Positions 8,952-17,754 of a stretch of DNA of 64,000 nt are shown piece after piece. Every line of letters begins with the position of its first letter. Within the stretch, counting starts at the first letter, position 1. This DNA is from Blastococcus sp. TF02A-30. Lineage in GTDB: Bacteria; Actinomycetota; Actinomycetes; Mycobacteriales; Geodermatophilaceae. Location of the stretch: the NCBI RefSeq assembly GCF_003319185.1, contig NZ_QOHJ01000008.1:164671-228670 (forward strand), given 5' to 3'. The position numbers were made by a program, and so were the translations under genes. Under the pieces are notes generated by a model. That model was not told where the DNA came from. It searched no databases and worked only from the letters and a program-made list of their open reading frames with translations.

Positions 8952-10928
8952 GTGCGCCGGCTGTTCGTGGTCCTGGGGGCATCCGCCCTGCTGGGCCTGA
9001 CCGCGGCTCCGGCCCTGGCCGAGGAGCCGTTCCGGCTGCCCGACCAGATCGCGGACGAGGCCGGGGTGCTCGACGGCGGCGAGGAGTCGCAGGTCGAGGA
9101 TGCGCTGCAGGAGCTGCAGACCGAGGACGGCATCCAGCTGTTCGTCACCTTTGTCGAGACCTTCGACCCCGGCACCGCCGACGAGTGGATCCGGGACACG
9201 TACACCCTCTCCGAGCTGGGCGGCAACGACGCGCTGCTCGCCGTCGCCGTCGAGGAGCGCGACTACCGGTTCTTCGTCCCGGACGGCGCCGACGTCACCC
9301 AGGCCGAGGCCGAGACCCTGGCCGGCCAGGCCGTCGAGCCGGAGTTCGCCGAGGGCAACTGGGGTGCGGGCGCCGTCGCCTTCGCCGACATCGTGCGCAC
9401 CGGCGAGGCCCCGGGCGACGGGGGTGACGGCGGCGGGGGCGCGCTGCTGGTCGTCGGCGCGATCGCCGTCGTCGGCGGTGGCGCGTACCTGGTCTCCCGG
9501 AGCCGCCGCCGCAAGCGCGAGGCCGCGCCGCCGGTCCAGCGGCTGGAGCGGCCCGACCCCTACGCCGGCACCTCGACCGAGGAGCTGCAGGGCAAGGCCA
9601 GCGAGGCGCTGCTCGCGCTGGACGAGGCGGTCACCAGCTCCCAGCTCGACCTCGACTACGCCCGCGCCCAGTACGGCGCCGACGCGGTCACCGGCTTCGA
9701 CCAGGCGCTGGCGGCCTCCCGCGACGAGCTCAACCGGGCCTTCCAGCTGCGCCAGCAGCTCGACGACGACATCCCGGAGGACGAGCCGACCACCCGGCGG
9801 ATGCTGGCCGAGATGCTCGAGCTCACCCGGGCCGCCGACACCCGGCTCGACGAGCAGGCCGAGGCGTTCGCCCGGCTGCGCGACCTCGAGCGCAACGCGC
9901 CGCAGGTGCTCGAGGCCCTGGCGCCCCGGATCGCCGAGCTGCGCGACCGGATCCCGCGCGAGGAGCAGCAGCTGGCTGCGCTCGCCGAGCGCTTCGCCGA
10001 CACCGCGGTGGCGCCGGTGCGCGACAACGTCACCGAGGCCCGCGCCCGGCTGGCTGCCGCCGAGGCCGAGGTCAACGAGGCGCTGGACGCCCTCGGCGCG
10101 GGCCGCAACGGCGACGCCGTCGGCGACGTGCGCGCCGCGGAGGACGCCGTCGCCTCGACGACCACGCTGCTCGACGCCGTCGGCCGGCTGGCCACCGACC
10201 TGCAGGAGGCGACCGGCCGGGTGGCCGCCGTGCGCGCCGAGACCGAGCGCGACCTGGCCGAGGCGCGCGCGTTCGTGGCCTCCGGCAACCGCGGCGGGCT
10301 GCCGCCGCAGATCGCCCGCGCCGAGCAGGCACTGACCGCCGCGGACGCCGCGCTCGCCGGGCCCCGCCCGGACCCGCTGGCCGCGCTGCGCCAGCTGGAG
10401 GAGGCCGACATCGCCCTGGAGCAGGCGCTGTCGGTGGCCCGCGACGCCGACGAGCAGCGCCGCCGGGCGGCCGCGGCCCTGGACCAGGCGCTGATGACCG
10501 CCCGCTCGACGATCGGATCGGCCCGCGACTTCATCGCCACCCGACGCGGCGCCGTCGGACCGGAGGCCCGCACCCGGCTGGCCGAGGCGCAGCGGCACCT
10601 CGACGTCGCGGTCGAGCGGGGCGGCGACGACCCGACGGCGGCGCTCGCCGACGCGCACCGCGCGATCTCCTTGGCCCGGCTGGCGCTGGAGCTGGCGCAG
10701 CGCGACGTCTCCGGCTGGGGCGGCGGCTACGGGCCCGGCGGGTACGGGCCCGGCGGCTTCGGCGGCGGGTACGGCGGCGGCTACCGCCGCGGCGGGGTCG
10801 ACCTCGGCAGCCTCGTCCTCGGCGGGATCCTCGCCGGTGGGATGCGCGGCGGCTGGGGCGGCGGCGGCTTCGGCGGCTCCGGCGGTGGAGGCGGCGGCGG
10901 CGGTGGCTTCGGGGGCGGCCGGTTCTGA
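8952..10928 (+). CDS. TPM-domain (DUF477) membrane protein with coiled coil and Gly-rich tail
   Basis: Predicted secreted/membrane-anchored protein of 658 residues. An N-terminal signal peptide ends at ALA-EE (about residue 23). A TPM domain follows (about 30-150, LPDQIADEAGVLDGGEE onwards), then one transmembrane helix (about 163-182). Next comes a long Ala/Glu/Arg-rich helical region (about 210-585) likely to form coiled coils, and finally a Gly/Tyr/Arg-rich tail from about 586. TPM proteins have been linked to phosphatase activity and to membrane-complex assembly, so function here is open. The GTG at 8952 is chosen from GGAGG 5 nt upstream and the good signal peptide. It converges with the FtsX operon 19 nt away. 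Confidence 0.82.
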   Translation: MRRLFVVLGASALLGLTAAPALAEEPFRLPDQIADEAGVLDGGEESQVEDALQELQTEDGIQLFVTFVETFDPGTADEWIRDTYTLSELGGNDALLAVAVEERDYRFFVPDGADVTQAEAETLAGQAVEPEFAEGNWGAGAVAFADIVRTGEAPGDGGDGGGGALLVVGAIAVVGGGAYLVSRSRRRKREAAPPVQRLERPDPYAGTSTEELQGKASEALLALDEAVTSSQLDLDYARAQYGADAVTGFDQALAASRDELNRAFQLRQQLDDDIPEDEPTTRRMLAEMLELTRAADTRLDEQAEAFARLRDLERNAPQVLEALAPRIAELRDRIPREEQQLAALAERFADTAVAPVRDNVTEARARLAAAEAEVNEALDALGAGRNGDAVGDVRAAEDAVASTTTLLDAVGRLATDLQEATGRVAAVRAETERDLAEARAFVASGNRGGLPPQIARAEQALTAADAALAGPRPDPLAALRQLEEADIALEQALSVARDADEQRRRAAAALDQALMTARSTIGSARDFIATRRGAVGPEARTRLAEAQRHLDVAVERGGDDPTAALADAHRAISLARLALELAQRDVSGWGGGYGPGGYGPGGFGGGYGGGYRRGGVDLGSLVLGGILAGGMRGGWGGGGFGGSGGGGGGGGGFGGGRF

Positions 10929-10947
10929 CCCGACCGCCCCCCGGGCC

Positions 10948-13455
10948 TCACGTCGCCCGCGCCAGCACCTCGGCCGGCGGCGTGCGCAGCGCCAGCCGGG
11001 CGGGCACCTCGGTGCTGGCGAAGGCGATGACCACCACGACCGCGGCGGTGGCCGGCAGCAGCCACCACGGGCCCGCCGGCCACGGCCGTCCGGTGAACCC
11101 CAACCCGACCAGGACCAGCGGCACGGCGGACAGCAGGACCCCCGCGAGCACCGCCGCGGCCGACACCAGCGCCGCCTCACGGCGCACCACCGACCGGACC
11201 TGGCGGGGTGTCGTCCCGACCAGGCGCAGCGCGGCGAACTCCGCCCGGCGCTGCGCGGTGGACGCCACCAGGGCGTTCGCGATGCCCATCAGCACGTAGC
11301 CGAGCAGCACGACCAGCACCGCCACGTTGAGCCACACCTCCGGCGGGGTGCTGCTGTCGGGTCCGCCGTCGGCACCGAGCACCGCGATCCCGGGCCAGGA
11401 CGCAGCCAGTCCGGCGAGGCGGTTCTGCGTCGCCGCGCTGCCGTCGGTCCGCACCAGCAGGCGCTGCGCCAGGTCGGTCGTCCGGTGGCCCTCCACCAGG
11501 TCGGCGGAGAGGACGACCGGCCCGACGCCGAGCTCGCGGTCGTAGACGGCGGCCACCCGTGCCTGCACCGGGGTGCCGTCGCCCAGGGTCAGCGCCACGT
11601 CGTCGCCGGCGCCGGCGTCCTGCGACCGCGCCAGGTCGTGCCCGATCGCGACGACCGGCCCCTCGAACCGGTCCACGCCGCCGGCCCGCACGTCGAGGTC
11701 GAGCACCGACGACACGTCGCCGGAGACCACCAGCGCACCGGCGGGCTCGACGACGGCGTCGCCGAGCGTGGTGCCCGTGAGCAGCACGGTCGTGTCGGCC
11801 GCCGGGACCACCGCGTCCACGCCGGGGACGGCGGCGACCTCCTCGGCCAGCCCCTCGGGGACGCCGCCGAGCGCGCCCGCGTCGATCGTCGTGCCGGCCA
11901 GGACGGTCTCCGCCCCGTCGCGGGACGCGGCGTCGGCGACCGTCGTCTGCGCGTACGCGTAGGTGAGGACGAAGACCACGGCCATCGCCAGGGTGGTGAT
12001 CGCCCCGGCCGACCGTAGGGCGTAGCCGTGCAGGTTCGCCACCGCCAGCCAGCCTGGCGCGCCGCTGCGGGCCGGCAGCCGGCCGGCCAGCCCGCCGCTG
12101 ACCCGGCGCAGCAGCGCCGGCCCGGCCAGGGCGAGGCCGATGGCGGCGAGCAGCCCGGCCATGGAGGTGGCCGCCGCGCCGAGCGCGTCTCGCACCAGCA
12201 GCGGCGGGACCGCCAGCGGCACGGAGGCGGCCATCAGCAGCAGCCCGGCCGCGGTGCGGATCCGGGAGGGCTCCCGGGGGCCGGTGCGCGACTCGCCGAG
12301 CACCGTGGTGACCGGCTCGCGCGAGGTGCGCCAGGCCGAGCTCCGGGCGGCGACCTGCACCACGAGCAGCATGAGCAGCACCCCGCCGAGCGCCGGGAGC
12401 GGTGAGGTGGTCAGCGGCAGCTCGTCGGGGAGCAGGCCGATGTGCACGAGCAGCGCGCGGAAGCGGCCGGCGAGCAGGTAGCCGAGCGCGACGCCGGGCA
12501 CCACGGCGACGGCGGCGACCAGCGTCGCCTGCAGCGCGACCAGCCGGCGCAGCTGCCGCGGGGTGGTACCCACCGCCCGCAGCAGGGCGAGCTCGGGCCG
12601 CTGCCCGGTCATGGCGACGCCCAGCGCACCGGCGACCAGGAAGCCGACCAGCAGCAGCGGCACCCCGGCCAGCGAGCCGGCGATGACCACCAGGGTCGAG
12701 CGCGCAGCGGCCACGCCCGGGAGGACGACGTCGCCGCGGTCGCCGCCGGTGGAGATGACGAGGTCGGTGCCGGCCACCGCGTCCCGGGCGGCCTCGGCCA
12801 CTCGCTCCGTCGCGCCGGGCTCGGTGGTCAGGCCGACGAGGTCGACCCGGCCGGCCAGCTCCGCCGCGTGCGCGTCGTCGAAGAGCACCCCGGCGCCGGC
12901 CGGGCGCACGATCGCGGTGACGCGGTACCCGCCCTCCCGGCCGTCGACGACGACGCGGGCGACGTCCCCGACGTCCAGGCCCGCCGCGGCGGCGAGCGAC
13001 GCGTCCACCGCCACCTCGTCGTCGCCCTGCGGCGCTGCGCCGTCGACCTGCGGCCCGGGGAGCAGCGCGGTCGAGGACCAGCCGTGCCCGCTGGTGGCCG
13101 GGTCGTCGGCCGGGGCGACGCCGTCGTCACCGAGCACCGCGGCCGGGAAGCCGACGTCGGCCACGGCGGCGGTGACCCCGGGCAGGCCGGCCAGCTCCGC
13201 GGCCAGGTCGGCGGGCACCGCACGGCGCTCGGGCAACCCGACGTCGAGGTCCTCGGGGACGGGGGCGGTCTGGTCGGCCGACACGATCACCGACGCGCCG
13301 TCGAGCCGGCCGGCCGGCACGTCCGAGCGCAGCCCGGACTCGAGCAGCACACCGGTGCCGGTGACGATCGCGCTGCCCCCGAGCACCGCGCAGAGGACGG
13401 CGACCAGCGACGCCGGCCGGCGGCGGGCCATGCCCGCGGCGAGCCCGGTGAGCAC
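10948..13455 (-). CDS. FtsX-family ABC exporter permease
   Basis: Large permease (835 residues) with two FtsX-type membrane domains, each following a large extracellular domain of the MacB-like type. It begins with a helix (LVAVLCAVLGGSAIVTGTGVL) and has helix clusters near residues 245-370, 395-500 and 720-820. The repeated LRLVGTTPRQ / LRAVGTTPRQLRRLV stretches mark the two equivalent cytoplasmic loops. With the ATPase upstream it forms a lipoprotein/antimicrobial-peptide type exporter (LolCDE/MacB/BceAB superfamily); the substrate is unknown. It lies 3 nt downstream of the ATPase stop. It is likely controlled by the divergent two-component system. Confidence 0.87.
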   Translation of the reverse strand: MLTGLAAGMARRRPASLVAVLCAVLGGSAIVTGTGVLLESGLRSDVPAGRLDGASVIVSADQTAPVPEDLDVGLPERRAVPADLAAELAGLPGVTAAVADVGFPAAVLGDDGVAPADDPATSGHGWSSTALLPGPQVDGAAPQGDDEVAVDASLAAAAGLDVGDVARVVVDGREGGYRVTAIVRPAGAGVLFDDAHAAELAGRVDLVGLTTEPGATERVAEAARDAVAGTDLVISTGGDRGDVVLPGVAAARSTLVVIAGSLAGVPLLLVGFLVAGALGVAMTGQRPELALLRAVGTTPRQLRRLVALQATLVAAVAVVPGVALGYLLAGRFRALLVHIGLLPDELPLTTSPLPALGGVLLMLLVVQVAARSSAWRTSREPVTTVLGESRTGPREPSRIRTAAGLLLMAASVPLAVPPLLVRDALGAAATSMAGLLAAIGLALAGPALLRRVSGGLAGRLPARSGAPGWLAVANLHGYALRSAGAITTLAMAVVFVLTYAYAQTTVADAASRDGAETVLAGTTIDAGALGGVPEGLAEEVAAVPGVDAVVPAADTTVLLTGTTLGDAVVEPAGALVVSGDVSSVLDLDVRAGGVDRFEGPVVAIGHDLARSQDAGAGDDVALTLGDGTPVQARVAAVYDRELGVGPVVLSADLVEGHRTTDLAQRLLVRTDGSAATQNRLAGLAASWPGIAVLGADGGPDSSTPPEVWLNVAVLVVLLGYVLMGIANALVASTAQRRAEFAALRLVGTTPRQVRSVVRREAALVSAAAVLAGVLLSAVPLVLVGLGFTGRPWPAGPWWLLPATAAVVVVIAFASTEVPARLALRTPPAEVLARAT

Positions 13456-13458
13456 GGC

Positions 13459-14223
13459 TCAGCCCTCCCCGAGCGCGACGAGGCGCGCGCCCAGGACCGC
13501 GGCGGTGGGGGAGTCGAGCGCGTCGACCACCCGGCCGTCGGCCATCACGAGGGCACGGTCGGCGCGGGCCGCGGCCGCGGGGTCGTGGGTGACCATGACG
13601 ACGGTCTGGCCCAGCTCGTCGACGAGCTCGCGGAGCAGGTCGAGCACCTGCCCGGCGCTGGCCCGGTCGAGCGCGCCGGTGGGCTCGTCGGCGAAGACCA
13701 CGGCCGGGCGGGCCACCAGCGCGCGGGCGATCGCGGCGCGCTGCTGCTGGCCGCCGGACAGCTCGCCGGGCCGGCGGGCCAGGTGGCCGCCCAGGCCGAC
13801 GCGGTCGAGCAGGAAGCGGACCCACTCCGGCTCCGGTGCGCGACCGGCCAGCCGCAGCGGCAGGGTCACGTTGTCGGCCACCGACAGGGCGGGGAGCAGG
13901 TTGTAGGCCTGGAAGACGAAGCCCACGTGCACGCGGCGCAGCTCGGTGCGGCGGGTCTCGTCCAGCCGGCCGATCTCCCGGCCGGCGAGCAGCACCTGCC
14001 CGCTGGTGGGGGTGTCCAGCCCGGCCGCGCAGTGCAGCAGCGTGGACTTGCCGGAACCGGAGGGCCCCATGACGGCGAGGAAGCTGCCGCGCGGCACGAC
14101 CAGGTCGACGCCGTCCAGCGCTCGGACGTCCGGCGGGTGGACGCGGGTGACGCCGGCCAGCTGGACGGCCGGGGTCCCGTCGGGAGCGGCCGGCAGCGGC
14201 GCGACCGCGGGTGCCGCGGTCAC
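13459..14223 (-). CDS. ABC exporter ATP-binding protein (LolD/MacB type)
   Basis: ATPase of 254 residues for the FtsX-type permease downstream. It shows Walker A GPSGSGKST (residues 53-61), signature LSGGQQQR, Walker B VVFADEPTGALD and H-loop VTHD, with the DRASAGQVLDLLREL stretch typical of the LolD/MacB subfamily. The GTG at 14223 overlaps the stop of the small membrane gene upstream by 4 nt, and so is preferred to longer in-frame starts lying within that gene. Confidence 0.9.
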   Translation of the reverse strand: MTAAPAVAPLPAAPDGTPAVQLAGVTRVHPPDVRALDGVDLVVPRGSFLAVMGPSGSGKSTLLHCAAGLDTPTSGQVLLAGREIGRLDETRRTELRRVHVGFVFQAYNLLPALSVADNVTLPLRLAGRAPEPEWVRFLLDRVGLGGHLARRPGELSGGQQQRAAIARALVARPAVVFADEPTGALDRASAGQVLDLLRELVDELGQTVVMVTHDPAAAARADRALVMADGRVVDALDSPTAAVLGARLVALGEG

Positions 14224-14438
14224 CGGCTGCGCAGGTGCGCGACGACGAGCGCCGCCACGCACACGGCCGTGACCGCGCCGAAGGCGACGGTCAGCGCGAC
14301 GGGGAGGACGCCGAAGGACGCCAGGCTGTTGCCGGCGACGCTCAGCGCCAGGAGGGTCCACAGCAGCGCCCGCAGCGGGCTGCCGGGCACGAGGGGTGCG
14401 GCGGGCGGGGCCGCCTCGAGGCGGTGGGGATCGGGCAC
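14220..14438 (-). CDS. Small two-helix membrane protein in the exporter operon
   Basis: A 72-residue protein with two predicted membrane helices (LLWTLLALSVAGNSLASFGV and LPVALTVAFGAVTAVCVAAL) and a short basic C-terminus. I do not recognise a named family. Its stop overlaps the ATPase start by 4 nt, making it the first gene of the exporter operon and arguing that it is translated. It could be a small accessory or sensory subunit, but this is context only. Confidence 0.65.
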   Translation of the reverse strand: MPDPHRLEAAPPAAPLVPGSPLRALLWTLLALSVAGNSLASFGVLPVALTVAFGAVTAVCVAALVVAHLRSR

Positions 14439-14593
14439 GGGGAGCTCCTCGGGAATCGGGTTCGGGTGCTCCTCGAGCCTTCGTCGGCCGACCCCGATCG
14501 CCCATGCGGCCAGCAGGTCTTCCCTGGTACAGCAGGCTGTACTTCCTCGTCCCGGGTGATGACGCAGGGCCCGTGGCCTCCTAGCGTCGGGGC
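14439..14593. promoter_or_regulatory. Divergent promoter region with 16-bp palindrome
   Basis: This 155-nt region separates the ABC exporter operon (leftward) from the kinase/regulator pair (rightward). A perfect palindrome, GTACAG-CAGG-CTGTAC, occupies 14527-14542 and is a good candidate for the binding site of the LuxR-type regulator encoded at 15853. TAGCGT at 14582-14587 is a -10 box only 6 nt before the kinase GTG, implying a leaderless transcript. No -10 for the leftward operon was assigned. Confidence 0.55.
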
Positions 14594-15865
14594 GTGCCGA
14601 TCCCGCCGTCCCCGGGGCGTGCCCGGGCCACCGGCGTGCGCCCGGCTCCCGACTCCGTCGCCCGGAGGACGCTGGCGGCGCTCGAGCGGCTCGGTGGGGC
14701 GCTCGGCACGGCGCTGCTCGCCCTGCTCCTGCTGGTCGGGGTGGCGGCCGTGGCCGCGGCGTCCCTGGCGGGGGTGGGGCTGTTGCTGGTCCCCGCCACG
14801 CTGCGCGCCGTGCGCGCGCTGGCCGACCGCGAGCGGGCCCGGCTGGGCCGGTGGGGTGCCGAGCTGCCCTCGCCCGGCCCGGTGCCCGACGGGCTGCGCA
14901 CGGCGCTGACCGACCGCACCGTCCTCCGCGACGTGGGCTGGCTGGCCGCGCACGCGACGGCGGGCTTCGCGGTGAGCCTGCTCGGCATCTGCCTGCCGAT
15001 CTACGCGGTCCGCGACGTCACCTACCCGCTCTGGCGGTCGCTGCTGCCCGCCGACCTCGCCGACGACCGGCCGTGGTGGTGGGCGGTCGACACCGGCGCC
15101 GGCCAGCTCGCCGTCGCCCTGCTGGGGCTGGGCTGGGCGGCGCTGACCGTGGGCCTCGCGCCGGTCCTGGCGCGGGCGCTGGACGCGGCCGCCCGCCGGC
15201 TGCTCGCCCCACCGCCCGGAGCGGACCTGTCGTTGCGGGTGGCCCAGCTGACCACCAGCCGGGCGGCGGCGCTGGACGCGCACGTCGCCGAGCTGCGCCG
15301 CATCGAGCGCTCGCTGCACGACGGCGCGCAGAACCGGCTGGTGGCGGTCACCGTGCTGCTCGGCGCGGCGCGCCGGTCGCTTGTCCGCGACCCCGCGGCG
15401 GGCGAGGAGCTGCTGGCGCGGGCGCAGGACGCCGCCGAGCTGGCGCTGGCCGAGCTGCGCGGGGTGGTCCGCGGCATCCTGCCGCCGGTGCTCGCCGACC
15501 GCGGGCTCGCCGAGGCGCTCGACGGGCTCGCCGCCGGGTGCCCGGTGCCGTGCTCGGTCGCCGTCCACCTGCCGGTGCGCTGCCCGGCCAGCGTCGAGGC
15601 CACCGCCTACTTCGTCGTGGCCGAGGCGCTGACCAACGTGGCCCGGCACAGCGGCGCGCGCAACGCCGCCGTGGACGTGCGCCGGGAGGGCGCGCGGCTG
15701 CGGGTGCGGATCTCCGACGACGGCCGGGGAGGCGCCGACGAGCGCAGCGGATCGGGGCTGGCCGGCATCCGCAGCCGGGTGGAGGCGCACGACGGCACGC
15801 TGCAGGTGACCAGCCCGGCCGGCGGGCCGACCGTGGTGGAGGCGGAGCTGCCGTGCGGATCGTGA
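14594..15865 (+). CDS. Membrane sensor histidine kinase (HisKA_3 / NarL-type)
   Basis: Sensor kinase of 423 residues. The N-terminal half has about four hydrophobic helices (residues about 30-80, 115-140 and 160-195) of the 'putative sensor' type with no large extracellular domain. The dimerisation domain carries the phosphorylated His at about residue 242 (SLHDGAQNRL). The HATPase domain follows, with AEALTNVARHSGA (N box) and SGSGLAGIRSRV (G box). The start GTG at 14594 lies 6 nt after a TAGCGT -10 box. It overlaps the response-regulator gene by 13 nt. Kinases of this type, encoded divergently from an FtsX exporter, usually sense envelope stress or antimicrobial peptides; that role is inferred. 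Confidence 0.88.
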   Translation: MPIPPSPGRARATGVRPAPDSVARRTLAALERLGGALGTALLALLLLVGVAAVAAASLAGVGLLLVPATLRAVRALADRERARLGRWGAELPSPGPVPDGLRTALTDRTVLRDVGWLAAHATAGFAVSLLGICLPIYAVRDVTYPLWRSLLPADLADDRPWWWAVDTGAGQLAVALLGLGWAALTVGLAPVLARALDAAARRLLAPPPGADLSLRVAQLTTSRAAALDAHVAELRRIERSLHDGAQNRLVAVTVLLGAARRSLVRDPAAGEELLARAQDAAELALAELRGVVRGILPPVLADRGLAEALDGLAAGCPVPCSVAVHLPVRCPASVEATAYFVVAEALTNVARHSGARNAAVDVRREGARLRVRISDDGRGGADERSGSGLAGIRSRVEAHDGTLQVTSPAGGPTVVEAELPCGS

Positions 15866-16509
15866 TCGCCGAGGACGACGCCCTGCTGCGCGAGGGGCTG
15901 GCGCTGCTGCTGCGGGCCGAGTCCCTGGACGTCGTCGCCACCGCGAGCAACCCCGCGGAGTTCCTGGCCGCCGTGGACGAGACCCGGCCCGACGTGGCGA
16001 TCGTCGACGTCCGGATGCCGCCGACGCACACCGACGAGGGCATCGTCGCCGCGGTCGAGGCGCGCCGGCGGCACCCCGGGCTGGCGGTGCTGGTGCTCTC
16101 GACCTACGTCGAGCAGGCCTTCGCCACAGAGCTGCTCGCCGACGGCGCGCACGCCCTGGGCTACCTGCTCAAGGAGCGCGTGGGCCGGGTGGAGCAGTTC
16201 CTCGAGGCGCTGCACCGGGTGGCCGACGGCGGCAGCGCGATCGACCCCGACGTCGTCGCGCAGCTGTTCGCCCGCAGCCGGCCCGATCCCGGGCTGGACC
16301 GGCTGAGCGCCCGCGAGCGCGAGGTCCTGGCGCTCATGGCCGAGGGCCTGGGCAACACGGCGATCGCCGGGCGGCTGTTCGTCACCGAGGGCGCGGTGCA
16401 CAAGCACATCCGGAGCATCTTCGCGAAGCTCGACCTGCCACCCACCGACATCACCGACCGCCGGGTCAGCGCGGTCCTCCGGTACCTCGACGCCGTGCCC
16501 GGGCGCTGA
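15853..16509 (+). CDS. LuxR/NarL-family response regulator
   Basis: Partner of the overlapping kinase. The 218-residue protein has a receiver domain with the acidic pocket (EDD near residues 7-9), phospho-acceptor D52 (IVDVRMPP) and the conserved Lys in YLLKERV. It ends in a LuxR-type helix-turn-helix (about 150-210, LSAREREVLALMAEGLGNTAIA). The GTG at 15853 begins exactly at the receiver fold. Likely targets are the divergent exporter operon and its own promoter, through the palindrome at 14527-14542. Confidence 0.9.
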   Translation: MRIVIAEDDALLREGLALLLRAESLDVVATASNPAEFLAAVDETRPDVAIVDVRMPPTHTDEGIVAAVEARRRHPGLAVLVLSTYVEQAFATELLADGAHALGYLLKERVGRVEQFLEALHRVADGGSAIDPDVVAQLFARSRPDPGLDRLSAREREVLALMAEGLGNTAIAGRLFVTEGAVHKHIRSIFAKLDLPPTDITDRRVSAVLRYLDAVPGR

Positions 16510-16581
16510 CGCGACGGAGCCGCTCGGAATCGTCGGACCCCGGTGCCATCGTGACCTCGCCCACACATCAGAGGAGGAGCG

Positions 16582-17331
16582 ATGCCCACTCGAGACACCC
16601 CGTGGCCGGCCGGGACACCGTGCTGGATCGACTACGCGGCCCGCGACATCGAGGCGACGAAGGAGTTCTACGGCCGGCTGCTGGGCTGGACGTGGTCCGG
16701 CGGCGAGCCGGAGTTCGGCGGCTACACCAACGCCGAGAAGGACGGACGGCGGGTCGCCGGGCTCGGCCCGCTCATGGGCGAGGACGACCAGCCGTCCTGG
16801 ACCACCTACTTCGCGACCGACGACGCCGCGGCGACCGCGACCAGGATCCGGGAGGCGGGGGGCACGGTGCTCGTGGAGCCCATGGAGGTGGGGCCGTCGG
16901 GCACGTTCGCCATCGCGCTCGACCCGCAGGGCTCGGCGTTCGGGCTCTGGCAGGCCGCCGAGCACACCGGTGCCCAGCTGGTCAACGAGCCGGGTGCGCT
17001 GGTCTGGAACGAGGCCGCGGTCGCCGACCCGGACGCGGCGCAGGCGTTCTACACGGCGGTCTTCGGCTTCGCGTGGGACCCGGTCGAGGGCATGGCGCCC
17101 TACGCCACGTTCCGCACCGACGACCGTCCGCTGGGCGGGCTGGGGAGGACCGAGCCCGGGCTGCCGAGCGGCTGGGCGGTCTGCTTCGCGGTGAGCTCCA
17201 CGGACGAGACGGTCGCCGCCGTCGAGGCCCAGGGCGGCAAGGTGCTGCACCCGGCCGAGGACACCGAGTTCGGCCGGTTCGCCGTGGTCGAGGATCCGTG
17301 GGGCGCCGCGTTCTCGGTGATGCAGATCTAG
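16582..17331 (+). CDS. Two-domain VOC (glyoxalase/bleomycin-resistance fold) protein
   Basis: A 249-residue protein made of two tandem VOC domains, each starting with the typical beta strand and helix (CWIDYAARDIEATKEFYGRL and LVWNEAAVADPDAAQAFYTA). It ends each repeat in a strand such as PWGAAFSVMQI. VOC proteins bind a divalent metal and act as glyoxalases, dioxygenases or resistance proteins. The actinobacterial two-domain form is usually of unknown function, so none is assigned. A strong ribosome site (GAGGAGGAGC) precedes the ATG. Its TAG stop overlaps the stop of the convergent PPOX gene inside a CTAG palindrome. Confidence 0.82.
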   Translation: MPTRDTPWPAGTPCWIDYAARDIEATKEFYGRLLGWTWSGGEPEFGGYTNAEKDGRRVAGLGPLMGEDDQPSWTTYFATDDAAATATRIREAGGTVLVEPMEVGPSGTFAIALDPQGSAFGLWQAAEHTGAQLVNEPGALVWNEAAVADPDAAQAFYTAVFGFAWDPVEGMAPYATFRTDDRPLGGLGRTEPGLPSGWAVCFAVSSTDETVAAVEAQGGKVLHPAEDTEFGRFAVVEDPWGAAFSVMQI

Positions 17332-17750
17332 GAGGGAACCTGGCCGTAGGCGTGCTCGGGCCGGAACCGGACGACCAGCCGCCGGTCGGCGACCATCGCC
17401 GCCCGGTACTCGTCCCAGTCCGGGTGCTCGCCCGAGACGCCGCGGTAGTAGGCGACCAGCTCCTCGACCGTGGCGTCGTGCGGGTCCGCGGCCACGGGCG
17501 TGAGCTCCGCGGTGCCCTCGACGGCCACCCACGTCCAGAAGTCGCGAGAGGTCACGTGCAGCGTGACGCGCGGATCCCGGCGCAGGTTGCCGGTCTTCGC
17601 CCGGGCGTCGGTCACCGAGACCCGGATCAGCCCGTCGTCCCAGGCGTAGCCGACGTTGGACAGCTGCGGCCGGCCGTCACGCTTCAGGGTGGCCAGCACC
17701 CCGGCTCGGTTGCCGGCGACGAACTCGAGCATGCGCAGGTCCAGGGTCAT
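17328..17750 (-). CDS. PPOX-class (pyridoxamine-phosphate-oxidase fold) F420/flavin-binding protein
   Basis: A 140-residue split-barrel protein. The conserved core (NRAGVLATLKRDGRPQLSNV near the start; LRRDPRVTLHVTSRDFWTWV in the middle; the DWDEYRAAMV helix) matches actinobacterial 'PPOX class F420-dependent oxidoreductases'. Members use F420 or flavin for reduction reactions, or bind heme or biliverdin; the substrate is unknown here. The ATG at 17750 is 4 nt after the stop of the pirin gene upstream, so the three leftward genes probably form one unit. Confidence 0.78.
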   Translation of the reverse strand: MTLDLRMLEFVAGNRAGVLATLKRDGRPQLSNVGYAWDDGLIRVSVTDARAKTGNLRRDPRVTLHVTSRDFWTWVAVEGTAELTPVAADPHDATVEELVAYYRGVSGEHPDWDEYRAAMVADRRLVVRFRPEHAYGQVPS

Positions 17751-17754
17751 CGGC

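Noticed and set aside
10710..10925. Gly/Tyr-rich repeats at the end of the TPM-domain gene as a tandem repeat element
   Set aside because: They are in frame and encode a low-complexity protein tail common in this family, not a DNA repeat element.
8838..11180. Upstream extension of the Rieske frame to 905 codons
   Set aside because: The extension is antisense to the TPM-domain gene and the Rieske fold begins at the GTG at 8837 with a ribosome site.
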